NCBI RefSeq assembly: GCF_003467125.1
Contig: NZ_QSFA01000018.1
Span: 1-51,826 of the forward strand
Length of the DNA stretch: 51,826 nucleotides
From: Megasphaera sp. AM44-1BH
GTDB lineage: Bacteria; Bacillota; Negativicutes; Veillonellales; Megasphaeraceae
Direction: 5' to 3'
The notes beneath the pieces were generated by a model. It made no database searches. It was not told the DNA's origin and worked only from the letters and a program-made list of their open reading frames with translations. Every line of letters starts with the position of its first letter. Positions within the stretch are counted from its first letter, which is position 1. Both the position numbers and the translations under genes were made by a program. Shown here piece by piece: positions 33,835 to 42,426 of this stretch.

Positions 33835-34088
33835 ATATAAAATAAACATAATGGTATAAATCATTATACCTACTACGGAATATGCGGACCATAGCATAAA
33901 CGGAGTATGCGTATACTGGATATAGTACGAACTGTGTGTTGTAATACGTGTTGGAAAATTCTGTGTTATCTTTGCATAATGTTTTTTCATGCCAGATGCC
34001 TTGTATTATGTGACATTTTTTTGTATGATAAGAGTTAGCTTTAGCAATTTTTAAAAAATTGTTAAAAATAATATTTTGATATATTGCG
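33835..34088. other. AT-rich upstream region of the capsule locus
   Basis: No gene is supported in these ~250 bases. They precede the first capsule gene and probably hold its promoter. A short hairpin-like AAtTTTTtAAAAAaTT stretch lies near 34048-34065, but I cannot fix a single promoter with confidence. Confidence 0.4.
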
Positions 34089-34130
34089 CCCTCCCGATGA
34101 ATATGTTAATGACATATGTCGTCGGGGGGG
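34089..34130 (+). promoter_or_regulatory. Hairpin that buries the wzi Shine-Dalgarno, with G7 tract
   Basis: The arm 34089-34106 pairs with 34112-34130 to form 18 base pairs with a five-base loop, one bulged G (34118) and two G-U pairs. All seven G of the run at 34124-34130, the only purine-rich site before the wzi ATG (34142), are paired. No T-run follows, so it is not a terminator. It should restrict ribosome access until opened by a protein, temperature or upstream translation. The G run may also change length by slippage. Confidence 0.6.
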
Positions 34131-34141
34131 TAAATTTGTAT

Positions 34142-35701
34142 ATGGATATCGAGGCGATGGCATTGAAACTAAAACATCCTGCATGGCTGATGGGCACGGC
34201 ATGCCTGCTTATGACCGTGGCATCGGGCGCACAGGCGGCTCCTCCTGTCACAGTCAATGTACCTGTAGACAGCGCCTATTATTCCTATATTGATAAGCTG
34301 AGTGCTATGGGCTACTTGAAGACTATGCCTAACGGGGCCCGCCCCTACAGCCGACTCCAGCTGGCCCGCTGGGTGAGAGAAGCACAGGAAACGGCCCAGA
34401 GCCGTCCCATGCCGGCCTATCTGGCTGATGAAACAGAGGCTCTGGCCCAATACGTTGCACCAGAACTGGCGGTACTCGATGGATCGAAATTGGAGGATCC
34501 GGTACGGCTTCGTGACGTATCGGTCCAAGCGGGCGTTTTGCACAGCGACGAACAAACATACCGCTATGGACAGGGAATCCACGCAGGCTGGCAGCCCTTT
34601 TCCCACAAGCAGAATGGTTATACCTATGGCCGCGATGGCAATGGCATCCTTTCTGCAGACATTTCCGGGAATATCGATCAGAACCTTGCTCTGTCCCTCC
34701 GTCCCCGTATCAGCTATGACCGGGACAACAAGGGCAGTGTCACCCTGGAAGAAGGCTATATCAAGCAGAAGATGGGCGTCTGGAATCTGGAAATCGGCCG
34801 GGAAGCCCTGCGCTGGGGCCAGGGAGAAACGGGAAATCTGGCCTTAGGAAGCAACATGCGTCCCCTGACAATGGTACAGATCCACTACAATGAACCCCGT
34901 AAGACCGGAGGATTCTTCCGCTTCCTGGGAGAACGGGATTTCCATATCTTTTACGGCCGGCTCGAAGGAAACCGGGCCGATGAAGCCGCGGCAGCAGGAC
35001 GTACCGATTACGACCATGCCGGCATCCTGGGAATCCGTACCGATTTTTCCCCGACCTCGTACTTTACCTTCGGCCTGGCCCGGATTTCCGTACTGGGCGG
35101 AGACCATAACGGACTGGACTGGTCCGACTGGAAGCATTGGACCTATGGCCGCAACGATGATAACAGCGACGACCGCTGGGATGATATCGCCGGTGGTGAT
35201 TTCCGTCTCCGTCTGCCAAAGATGACACTCTATGGAGAACTCTATGGCGAAGACCAGTCTCATTATCTGCCTTCCGATATAGCGTGGCGTGCTGGCCTCT
35301 ATCTGCCGTCGCTGACCCGGGATGGCTCCTGGGATATGACGTTGGAAATGGCCCATACGACAGACAGTTGGTACAGTCACCAGCATTTTCAGAATGGCTG
35401 GACCTACCACGATGCCATCATGGGTGACGATATGGGACAAAATGCCCGTAAATACTATGCGGCCGTCCGCCATTATCTGTCCGAAGAAAGCCGTATCGGT
35501 CTCTATGCCATGCGCACTGAACGGGACCGGGATACGATGCGTTCCCAGTCGGTCAATGAATGGGGCCTCACGGGGCAGAAGAAGCTCCGTGACCATATGT
35601 ATCTCCGGGGAACGGCCGGCTATGCGTCGGCCAGCCAGTCTGGCGGTCATAGCGATCACGACGTCTTTGCCTTAGTGAGCCTGCAGTGGCAGTATCAGTG
35701 A
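34142..35701 (+). CDS. Wzi-like capsule assembly outer-membrane protein
   Basis: A protein of 519 residues with a signal peptide (MGTACLLMTVASGAQA). After an alpha-helical N-terminal region (YYSYIDKLSAMGYLKTM, similar to the Caps_assemb_Wzi family) come repeated amphipathic beta strands and a C-terminal strand ending LQWQYQ, as in outer-membrane barrels. Family members anchor capsule or exopolysaccharide at the cell surface. The start at 34142 is chosen because the G7 site stands 11 bases before it; a later in-frame ATG (34157) is too close to its GAGG. Its leader is a strong hairpin. It opens an operon with the phosphatase, export and kinase genes. Its presence shows that the organism has an outer membrane. 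Confidence 0.78.
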   Translation: MDIEAMALKLKHPAWLMGTACLLMTVASGAQAAPPVTVNVPVDSAYYSYIDKLSAMGYLKTMPNGARPYSRLQLARWVREAQETAQSRPMPAYLADETEALAQYVAPELAVLDGSKLEDPVRLRDVSVQAGVLHSDEQTYRYGQGIHAGWQPFSHKQNGYTYGRDGNGILSADISGNIDQNLALSLRPRISYDRDNKGSVTLEEGYIKQKMGVWNLEIGREALRWGQGETGNLALGSNMRPLTMVQIHYNEPRKTGGFFRFLGERDFHIFYGRLEGNRADEAAAAGRTDYDHAGILGIRTDFSPTSYFTFGLARISVLGGDHNGLDWSDWKHWTYGRNDDNSDDRWDDIAGGDFRLRLPKMTLYGELYGEDQSHYLPSDIAWRAGLYLPSLTRDGSWDMTLEMAHTTDSWYSHQHFQNGWTYHDAIMGDDMGQNARKYYAAVRHYLSEESRIGLYAMRTERDRDTMRSQSVNEWGLTGQKKLRDHMYLRGTAGYASASQSGGHSDHDVFALVSLQWQYQ

Positions 35702-35713
35702 GGAGTATAGAAA

Positions 35714-36508
35714 ATGATTGATATACATTCTCACATTCTCCCTGCCATTGACGATGGGGCCAGGAACATGGATATGACTCTTTCCATGCTCCATATGTCT
35801 GTCGAATCGGGCGTGACCGATATCATCGCCACGCCTCATGTCAACCGGGGCGGGCACGTCCCGTCATGGCAGGAAATAGAGGAAAAAACGGCCCAGGTGA
35901 CAGATGCTGCGAAAGAAGCGTATCTGCCCATCCATATCTATAGCGGTGCCGAAATCGAGCTCAATGGCGATGTCCTGCGTTTCCTCAAAGAAGGCAGCCG
36001 GGACTACTGTCTGGCAGGCAGTCCTTATATTCTGCTGGAACTGACTGACCAGTCCCAGCCGGATATGTCAGAGCGTCTGATCTACGAACTGCAGCTCCGC
36101 GGCTTCTGGCCCATCCTGGCTCATGTGGAACGATACGGACAGCTCATGAGCCATCCCGATATCCTCATTTCCTGGGCAAAAAAGGGGATTCTCCTCCAAT
36201 GCAACATAGGAAGCTTTACGGGATATTTTGGACAGCATTTACAGCGTCATGCAGAGAATTTATATCAGAATCATCTTGTGCATTTCCTCGGAAGTGACGG
36301 TCATCGCACAGAATTCCGCACGACCGATATGAGGGAAGGGCAGGACGCCCTGCGGAGTCTGCAGCAGAAGCAGCATAACCAGCAGGATTTATGGCTGGAA
36401 ACAACACAAAATGCTTCCCGTATATTGAATCATCGCGTACTCTATCCCGATGTGCCGGAGCACTGGCAGGTAAAGAAAAAGGGATTGTGGCACCGGCTAT
36501 TTAGCTGA
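35714..36508 (+). CDS. PHP-type protein tyrosine phosphatase (CpsB/YwqE family)
   Basis: A manganese-dependent phosphatase of 264 residues. Metal-site motifs are MIDIHSHILPAIDDGAR at the start (HxH), IIATPHVN near 40, the glutamate in YSGAEIEL near 80, AHVERY near 135 and GSDGHR near 195. It removes phosphate from the tyrosine tail of the BY-kinase encoded at 38685-39383, a cycle that controls capsule chain length. GAGGAG precedes the ATG, 12 bases after wzi. Confidence 0.93.
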   Translation: MIDIHSHILPAIDDGARNMDMTLSMLHMSVESGVTDIIATPHVNRGGHVPSWQEIEEKTAQVTDAAKEAYLPIHIYSGAEIELNGDVLRFLKEGSRDYCLAGSPYILLELTDQSQPDMSERLIYELQLRGFWPILAHVERYGQLMSHPDILISWAKKGILLQCNIGSFTGYFGQHLQRHAENLYQNHLVHFLGSDGHRTEFRTTDMREGQDALRSLQQKQHNQQDLWLETTQNASRILNHRVLYPDVPEHWQVKKKGLWHRLFS

Positions 36509-36561
36509 TAACGGATGATTTTGGACTACTAGCATACATATAGAGATTATAGGATGTGAAT

Positions 36562-37215
36562 ATGATGAAGAAACCATTTCTCGCCGCCGCTCTGATGGCG
36601 ATGCTTGTGACAGGAACAGCCTGCGCGCAGGAATATCTCATGCGCCCCGGTGATGAACTCAATATCGTAGTGACCCAGCAGCAGGACCTGGGGAATACAC
36701 AGACCAATCAGACGCCGTTCGTCGTCCGGCCGGACGGCAACGTATCGTTTCCCCTCGTGGGAGAAATCCATGCCGAAGGCATGACCGTTTCCCAGTTTAC
36801 CCAGACACTGCAGCAGGGACTGTCCCGATATATCGTCGATCCTGACGTATCGGTGAATCTGACGAAACTGGGCCGCATGCGGGTCTACGTTTTTGGCGAA
36901 GTGAAAAAGCCTGGTGCGGTGGAACTGGAAAAATCCCATACCGTCATGGATGCTATCGGGGCGGCCCAGGGATTTACCCGCGATACGGCCAAGAAAAAAA
37001 TTTTCCTCATCCATCAGGACCAGCCCAAATCGCTGATTCCCATTAATCTGAACAATATGCTCAAGACCGGCGATATGTCGCAGAACTATGTCATGCGTGA
37101 AGGCGATATCCTTTATCTGACTAAGAACCACCGCATCGACTTTGCCCGCGATATTGCGCCTATCTTCAGCAGTATTTACATGATTACCGAAGCAAAAGAT
37201 AACATGGATAACTGA
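36562..37215 (+). CDS. Polysaccharide export protein (Wza-like, SLBB)
   Basis: A protein of 217 residues with a signal peptide (FLAAALMAMLVTGTACA), a Poly_export domain (LMRPGDELNIVVTQQQ, VRPDGNVSFPLVGEI) and one SLBB domain (VYVFGEVKKPGAVELE near 115). It is shorter than enterobacterial Wza (about 380 residues) and lacks the C-terminal outer-membrane helix, a form seen in other diderm Firmicutes. The lipobox around the cysteine is poor, so lipidation is uncertain. ATG 36562 is preferred over the GTG at 36556; the next ATG (36565) is equally possible. Confidence 0.87.
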   Translation: MMKKPFLAAALMAMLVTGTACAQEYLMRPGDELNIVVTQQQDLGNTQTNQTPFVVRPDGNVSFPLVGEIHAEGMTVSQFTQTLQQGLSRYIVDPDVSVNLTKLGRMRVYVFGEVKKPGAVELEKSHTVMDAIGAAQGFTRDTAKKKIFLIHQDQPKSLIPINLNNMLKTGDMSQNYVMREGDILYLTKNHRIDFARDIAPIFSSIYMITEAKDNMDN

Positions 37216-37239
37216 TTTCTATCCCAGGAGTTGAACAGA

Positions 37240-38697
37240 GTGGAAGAAATAACGATTGATTTAAAAGACCTTTTTGAAACCATGTGGCAGGAAAAAAAGA
37301 AAGTCGCTGCCGTGACAGCCGTCTGCATGGCTCTGGGCGGTCTCTATCTGGTCATAGCGCCGCCGGTGTATCAGTCTACATCGCTGCTGCGTATTAAGCA
37401 GGACCAGGGCCTTGCCGATTCGATTATGTCCAAAGTCACAGGCGGCAATACGGCCAACGATAAACAGCGCATGATGACCGACGCAGAAATCCTCAAGAGC
37501 CGCAACGTCGTCCTGCCGGTCATTGAACAGACGGAAGAACGGAACAGCAGTGGCGAACTGCCGACGTACGAAGCCTATGTCAAGAGCCATATTATTACTA
37601 AGCCCTATAAAGACACAGAAATACTGGAAGTCGATGTGACCGGCAAGTCACCGGAACAGGCACAGAAAGCAAACGAACTGTTAGTACAGGGCTTCATGAA
37701 CCGCCTGACGGAACTATCCCACGATGAACAACGGCGGACCCGGGAATTTCTCGAACAACGTTTGGGAACATCGAAAGGCGAACTGAACGATGCTGAAAAC
37801 AAGCTGCAGCAGTATCAGTCAGCCAATAAGATGTATTCGACGGACGATCAGATGAAGCAGTTGACAGAAAAGCTGAACATCGTCGATAAGGCCAGAGCCG
37901 AAAACCAGCTCAATCTGGAAACGGCCCAGGCAGGGCTGACCAGCGTCAACGAACAGCTGAGTTCCGCCGGCGTATCCATTGCCGACAGTCCGGCCATCCA
38001 GCAGTATAAGACACAGCTGGCACAGCTGGAAGCGACGAAAGCTGGCTATGTCGGCAAATACACGGACGAACATCCGAAGATGCAGGAAATCAATAACCAG
38101 ATTGCCACGACCAAAGCCAGTCTCGAAACGGAAATAGGCAATATCGTCTCCCAGCAGGCCCCGTCCAGCAACGCTGTCCAGCAAGGGCTGCTGGCAGATA
38201 AATTCAAGAATGAAGCGGCCATCGCCGTAGCACAGAGTAAAAAGACGGCCCTCGACCAGATGGATGCCCAGAATAATGCCATCATAGCCAGCCTTCCGAA
38301 GAAAGAACAGGGATTCGTCCGGGTCAAGCGGGATGCCAATGTAGCCAATGAAATCTATGTCATGCTGGCCAAACGGCTGGAAGAAGCCAAAGTAGCCGAA
38401 GTCATGGTACCAAATGAAGTACAGGTCGTCGATGCGGCGACACTGCCGGAAAAACCGATTAAGCCGCGCAAAATGCTGATTATGGCCATTGCCACCATTC
38501 TGGGCCTGCTCCTGGGTATGGGCGGTGTCGTGGCACATTCCCTGCTGTACCGCAAAATCCGCACGGCAGAAGATGTGGAAAAAGAACTGGGACTTCCCGT
38601 ACTGGGAATGGTGCCCGATGCGGATGCTGCACGCTATGAACATACGGTAAAAGAAAGCTTCTGGAAAAAATGGAGGGATAAACTATGGCGGAAATAG
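37240..38697 (+). CDS. Wzz/GNVR-type polysaccharide co-polymerase
   Basis: An inner-membrane chain-length regulator of 485 residues. Transmembrane segments are near 25-45 (VTAVCMALGGLYLVIAPP) and near 410-430 (MLIMAIATILGLLLGMG); between them lies a long periplasmic coiled coil from about 150 to 350, with a GNVR-like region (RVKRDANVANEIYVML near 365). The C-terminal tail is cytosolic and would activate the kinase. A GTG start at 37240 is preferred: CAGGAG lies nine bases upstream, whereas the TTG at 37231 abuts it. Its end overlaps the kinase start. Confidence 0.9.
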   Translation: MEEITIDLKDLFETMWQEKKKVAAVTAVCMALGGLYLVIAPPVYQSTSLLRIKQDQGLADSIMSKVTGGNTANDKQRMMTDAEILKSRNVVLPVIEQTEERNSSGELPTYEAYVKSHIITKPYKDTEILEVDVTGKSPEQAQKANELLVQGFMNRLTELSHDEQRRTREFLEQRLGTSKGELNDAENKLQQYQSANKMYSTDDQMKQLTEKLNIVDKARAENQLNLETAQAGLTSVNEQLSSAGVSIADSPAIQQYKTQLAQLEATKAGYVGKYTDEHPKMQEINNQIATTKASLETEIGNIVSQQAPSSNAVQQGLLADKFKNEAAIAVAQSKKTALDQMDAQNNAIIASLPKKEQGFVRVKRDANVANEIYVMLAKRLEEAKVAEVMVPNEVQVVDAATLPEKPIKPRKMLIMAIATILGLLLGMGGVVAHSLLYRKIRTAEDVEKELGLPVLGMVPDADAARYEHTVKESFWKKWRDKLWRK

Positions 38698-39383
38698 ATT
38701 TTATTACACAATATGACAGCCGGTCCCCTATATCTGAAGCCTATCGCTCAATCCGCACGAATCTGCAGTTTTCCGGTGCCGGTCAGGATTTGAAAGTCGT
38801 GGCCTTTACATCGGTTATTCCAGAAGAAGGCAAATCGACGACCGTAGCCAACCTGGGAATCGTCATGGGACAGGATAATAAAAAAGTCCTCCTTATCGAC
38901 TGTGACCTGAGAAAGCCCGTACTGCACCGGCGGTTTGAACTGCCCAATAAAGGGCTGACCAACTGCTTTGCCGAAAACATACCCCTTCGTCAGGTCATCC
39001 AGAAAAACATCTTCCCCAATCTCGACATCGTAACCAGCGGTCCCGTGCCGCCAAACCCGGCAGAACTCCTGGGATCTTCCCGCATGATGAACCTGCTGGA
39101 AGAAGTCGATGAAGACTATGACTACATCTTCCTCGACATGCCGCCCGTCCTGGTCGTCACCGACGCCGCCATTATAGGCAGCAAAGTAGACGGAGTCGTC
39201 CTCGTCCTGGCTAGTGGAGAAGTCAGCCCCGAAGAAGCCCGGCAGGCCAAATCCCTCCTGGAAAAAGGCAAAGCCAACATCCTGGGAGCCGTCCTGAACA
39301 AAATCCCCTACACCCACAAACACAGCCACTACTACTATTACTACTACGACCAGGACCACGTAAAACACAAGCATCATAAGTGA
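38685..39383 (+). CDS. BY-kinase (CpsD/CapB-type tyrosine autokinase)
   Basis: A cytosolic bacterial tyrosine kinase of 232 residues. Walker A is SVIPEEGKSTTVANLG near 45, Walker A' LLIDCDLRKPVLH near 68 and Walker B YDYIFLDMPPVL near 145. The C-terminal tail carries six consecutive tyrosines after THKHSH, the autophosphorylation cluster, and ends histidine-rich (HVKHKHHK). It needs the Wzz-like partner directly upstream, whose gene it overlaps, and is dephosphorylated by the PHP phosphatase. It is the last intact gene of the conserved export module. Confidence 0.95.
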   Translation: MAEIDFITQYDSRSPISEAYRSIRTNLQFSGAGQDLKVVAFTSVIPEEGKSTTVANLGIVMGQDNKKVLLIDCDLRKPVLHRRFELPNKGLTNCFAENIPLRQVIQKNIFPNLDIVTSGPVPPNPAELLGSSRMMNLLEEVDEDYDYIFLDMPPVLVVTDAAIIGSKVDGVVLVLASGEVSPEEARQAKSLLEKGKANILGAVLNKIPYTHKHSHYYYYYYDQDHVKHKHHK

Positions 39384-39426
39384 AGGGATTAGTGAGTAGC
39401 AGTCAGCAGTTAGCGGTTAGCAGGCC

Positions 39427-39460
39427 GGAAAGGCCATGGGTCGTAGGTCGTTCATCGAAG
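39427..39460 (+). repeat. Dispersed 34-bp repeat, copy 2
   Basis: It matches 84-117 in the same orientation with about six differences and lies between the kinase gene and the truncated membrane-domain gene. Confidence 0.5.
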
Positions 39461-39662
39461 CCGGTTTGCGACGTAAGAAGGCGTCCCCGTGAGGGCCCTT
39501 TTTGGCTCAGCAGGTATCGACCAAAGGGAGATGCAGGCTGGTTGCCAAAACGGAGAGCAGAGATGAAGCTGACGCCATCGGCGTCTGAAGGGGCTTTATA
39601 TGAACAAAGTTGAAGCCGGTTAGTCATACATCTGGATTTATCACAACTAAAACTAGCAATCA

Positions 39663-39686
39663 TAGTGCAGCGACAGCCGCCGCTGC
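39663..39686. promoter_or_regulatory. Short perfect hairpin before truncated gene
   Basis: GTGCAGCG, eight bases, then CGCTGCAC. No T-run follows. A possible RNA signal in the leader of the variable genes. Confidence 0.35.
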
Positions 39687-39714
39687 ACATAAACCCACAG
39701 AAAGGAATGAGACC

Positions 39715-39987
39715 ATGAGCACACGAGTATACCCAACATCTCGAAAACTAATAGATTTGTTGGGCGACGTAGCTATCATATCCATGACCTATATCGTCCT
39801 TGCTTTACTGCTGGTCAATCGTCAGACACTGGTAACGCATATTGTTTTATATTCAGGTATGCTGCCCCTGGCAGTTGTCCTATCTATCGGGCTGTTCATC
39901 ATATATGGCCTGTATACACTGCAGTACATTTCAAAGTCTATAAGCAAAATTAAGACGAAAATCCTTAGGTATGGCATCACAGTATGA
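39715..39987 (+). pseudogene. Truncated membrane domain of a PglF/FlaA1- or CpsE-like protein
   Basis: The frame gives 90 residues from ATG 39715 (AAAGGAATGAG upstream). It begins with a polar MSTRVYPTSRKLIDLLGDV, followed by two to three hydrophobic segments (VAIISMTYIVLALLLV, then LPLAVVLSIGLFIIYGLYTLQY). This is the N-terminal membrane domain of long nucleotide-sugar dehydratases (PglF/CapD type) or of polyprenyl glycosylphosphotransferases. The catalytic part, hundreds of residues, is missing; after about residue 75 the sequence becomes unrelated and ends. It is most likely a remnant left when the downstream genes were replaced. The cluster has no other initiating transferase candidate. 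Confidence 0.6.
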
Positions 39988-40000
39988 AAGAATGAGTTAG

Positions 40001-40108
40001 AAAGTATTTTATGCCACTTTGTTACTCAGAATTCAAATTTCAGTACATAGCTTCGTGCCATTGCCGGCTTGGGTGGTGCGGATCAAACAGTGTCTTAAAG
40101 ATTTATAA
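40001..40108 (+). pseudogene. Possible 3' gene remnant
   Basis: A 35-codon stretch open from just after a stop to TAA 40106-40108, without a start codon. Its end reads FVPLPAWVVRIKQCLKDL, which looks like a real protein C-terminus, and it is more GC-rich than its surroundings. I do not recognise the parent gene. It supports the idea that this gap is a scar of gene replacement. Confidence 0.25.
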
Positions 40109-40149
40109 ATTGGCATAAATGAATAATAGTAATAAGGTGGTATCTGAAT

Positions 40150-41382
40150 ATGAAAATTCTTGTAGTATGTCAACACTATTATCCCGAAAATTTTCAGATA
40201 ACTGATATTTGCGAAGAACTAGTTAAGCATGGAAATCAAGTCACAGTACTTACGGGTATTCCAAATTATCCTCAGGGTGAATTTTTTAAAGGATATGATA
40301 CCCATCATCACCGTCACGAAATAAGAAATGGTGTTGAAATTATTCGCGCGAGAGAGATACCTAGACACAAGGGACTTTTTCATCTGGCTATCAACTATAT
40401 TAGTTTTTGCTTTTTTGCATCATTAAAAGCGTTAACTATAAAACGTGATTTTGATGTAATCTATGCATATCAATTATCCCCGATTTTAATGGTAATTCCA
40501 GCAATTATATTAAAATATCTTTCAGGGAAAAGACTATTTCTTTATTGTTGTGACTTATGGCCTGAATCTTGTGAATCTTTTATTAGTAATAAATCCTTTT
40601 TTTATAAAGTAATCAAATTTTTTAGTACGTGGATTTATAGGCAAAGTGATGTAATTGGTGTCGAAAGTGAAGACTTTTTGGACTATTTTGTTACTCGTCA
40701 CCAAATTGATGAGAAACGATTGTTGTATATACCTCAGTTTGCCGATTCTTCATATTTGAATCAAAAATTTGATGAGCCACATGAAAATATAAATTTTGTT
40801 TTTCTCGGTAATGTAGGAAAACCACAAAATTTACAGCATTTCGTGAAAGCCTTTTCTAAAGTCCGGACACAAACAAAGTTTTTAGTACATATTGTTGGAA
40901 CGGGGAGCTTTATAAATGAATTAAAGGAGATGGTCATAGAATATAAATTAGAGTCAAAATTTATTTTTCATGGTCGTCATCCAGTAGAAGAAATGGGAAA
41001 ATTTTATTCAATTGCAGATGCTTGCATTATGGGATTAACTGGAGAAAGTATTATTGGTCATACAATTCCAAATAAATTGCAAGGATATATGGCTGCTGGA
41101 AAAACTGTGATTGCAGCAATTGATGGAGCGGCTAATAATATTATACAATCGTCTAATTGCGGAATTGCAGTTTCAGCTGATGATATAAATGCTTTGTCCC
41201 AAGGTATTCAGGATTTTTTAGATCATCCTGAAAAATATAAAAATTGTGGAGAAAATGGACGACGTTATTTTAAGAAACATTTTTATAAAGACCAGCACAT
41301 TAAATCGGTAGAATCGGTTATAAAAATATTAAACAGAAAGGAAGCAGATAAATGGATTCCATATTTAAAAATCGAACATTGA
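40150..41382 (+). CDS. WbuB-like glycosyltransferase, family GT4
   Basis: A GT-B fold glycosyltransferase of 410 residues. The start MKILVVCQHYYPENFQITDI and VTVLTGIPNYPQGEFFKGY closely fit WbuB-type enzymes, reported as putative L-fucosamine transferases in O-antigen clusters with fnlABC. The C-terminal nucleotide-sugar domain has FVFLGNVGKPQNL near 215 and the family glutamates near 300. The gene directly precedes the UDP-L-FucNAc synthesis genes, and its end overlaps the capE-like start by about 30 bases. Strongly AT-rich compared with the export genes, so probably acquired. Confidence 0.85.
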   Translation: MKILVVCQHYYPENFQITDICEELVKHGNQVTVLTGIPNYPQGEFFKGYDTHHHRHEIRNGVEIIRAREIPRHKGLFHLAINYISFCFFASLKALTIKRDFDVIYAYQLSPILMVIPAIILKYLSGKRLFLYCCDLWPESCESFISNKSFFYKVIKFFSTWIYRQSDVIGVESEDFLDYFVTRHQIDEKRLLYIPQFADSSYLNQKFDEPHENINFVFLGNVGKPQNLQHFVKAFSKVRTQTKFLVHIVGTGSFINELKEMVIEYKLESKFIFHGRHPVEEMGKFYSIADACIMGLTGESIIGHTIPNKLQGYMAAGKTVIAAIDGAANNIIQSSNCGIAVSADDINALSQGIQDFLDHPEKYKNCGENGRRYFKKHFYKDQHIKSVESVIKILNRKEADKWIPYLKIEH

Positions 41383-42410
41383 TGATAACAGGCGGTACAG
41401 GTTCTTTTGGACATGCAGTATTAAAACATTTTCTCAATTCAGATTTAAAACAAATCCGCATCTTTTCCCGGGATGAAAAGAAACAAGACGATATGCGTCA
41501 TGAGCTTCAGGCTCAATATCCGGAATACGCAAAAAAAGTAAAGTTTTATATCGGTGATGTACGGAACATCCAATCTATCCGGGATGCTATGCCCGGTGTA
41601 GATTATATCTTTCATGCTGCCGCATTAAAACAAGTTCCTTCCTGTGAATTCTTTCCTATGGAAGCGGTGCGGACCAATATTATAGGTACAGATAATGTCC
41701 TTCACGCGGCGATTGATGCCGGTGTTAAACGGGTTGTCTGCCTTTCTACAGACAAGGCTGCTTATCCGATTAATGCTATGGGGATATCGAAAGCCATGAT
41801 GGAGCATGTCATTTATGCTAATGCCAGAGTAGCGGCTGAAAGAGGCGGCACTACGATTTGCTGTACCCGGTATGGAAATGTCATGTGTTCCAGAGGCTCT
41901 GTCATCCCTCTTTTCATTGAACAGATAAAAAATGGACATCCTATTACGATTACTAATCCGGACATGACGAGATTCCTGATGAATCTGGATGAAGCTGTTG
42001 ATCTAGTTCAATTCGCTTTTCAACATGCAAATCCGGGAGACTTATTCATTCAAAAGGCTGATGCCAGTACGATTGGTGATTTAGGAAAAGCCGTTCAGCA
42101 GCTTTTCGGTGATACAGGCATTCATATCATTGGAACCCGTCATGGTGAAAAACTGTATGAAACCCTTATGACCCGGGAGGAACGCTTGCGGGCCGAAGAT
42201 ATGGGAAATTATTTCCGGGTAGCTGCAGATAACCGAGATTTGAATTATGATAAGTTTGTCGTGAAAGGCGAAGTACATACTATGGCCGATGAAGCCTATA
42301 CCAGCCATAATACCCAGCGATTGGATGTAGAAGGTACGGTTAAGAAGCTTCTGACTACGGATTATGTACAGGAAGAATTAGAGAACCGGGAACATAAAGT
42401 AAGCCTGTAA
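41352..42410 (+). CDS. capE: UDP-GlcNAc 4,6-dehydratase/5-epimerase (CapE/FnlA)
   Basis: An extended SDR enzyme of 352 residues for the first step from UDP-GlcNAc to UDP-N-acetyl-L-fucosamine. NAD-binding ITGGTGSFGHAVLK near 12; HAAALKQVPSCEFFPMEAVRTN near 87 is the PF02719 mark. The usual YxxxK appears as AMGISKAMME, with methionine in the tyrosine position, as noted for long WbpM-like relatives. It is soluble, with no membrane domain, so it is FnlA/CapE-like rather than PglF-like. It works with the CapF and CapG homologues at 43021-45444. Confidence 0.92.
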   Translation: MDSIFKNRTLMITGGTGSFGHAVLKHFLNSDLKQIRIFSRDEKKQDDMRHELQAQYPEYAKKVKFYIGDVRNIQSIRDAMPGVDYIFHAAALKQVPSCEFFPMEAVRTNIIGTDNVLHAAIDAGVKRVVCLSTDKAAYPINAMGISKAMMEHVIYANARVAAERGGTTICCTRYGNVMCSRGSVIPLFIEQIKNGHPITITNPDMTRFLMNLDEAVDLVQFAFQHANPGDLFIQKADASTIGDLGKAVQQLFGDTGIHIIGTRHGEKLYETLMTREERLRAEDMGNYFRVAADNRDLNYDKFVVKGEVHTMADEAYTSHNTQRLDVEGTVKKLLTTDYVQEELENREHKVSL

Positions 42411-42426
42411 GGGAGAAGGAAACGTT

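Larger units (their letters stand above)
39384..39714. other. Gap between export module and variable genes
   Basis: No gene is supported. The region has repeated AGCAGT/GTTAGC-type bases (about 39400-39420), the second copy of the 34-bp repeat, GAAGCCGGTT twice (about 39458 and 39612), a GACGCC/GGCGTC hairpin near 39570 and a perfect GTGCAGCG/CGCTGCAC hairpin (39663-39686). It could be a leader for antitermination or the scar of exchange of the polysaccharide genes. Confidence 0.45.

Noticed and set aside
39400..39425. A JUMPstart/ops-like element near the GCGGTTAG bases
   Set aside because: The required GGCGGTAG core is not present and no RfaH/LoaP gene is visible; the resemblance comes from simple AGCAGT/GTTAGC repetition.
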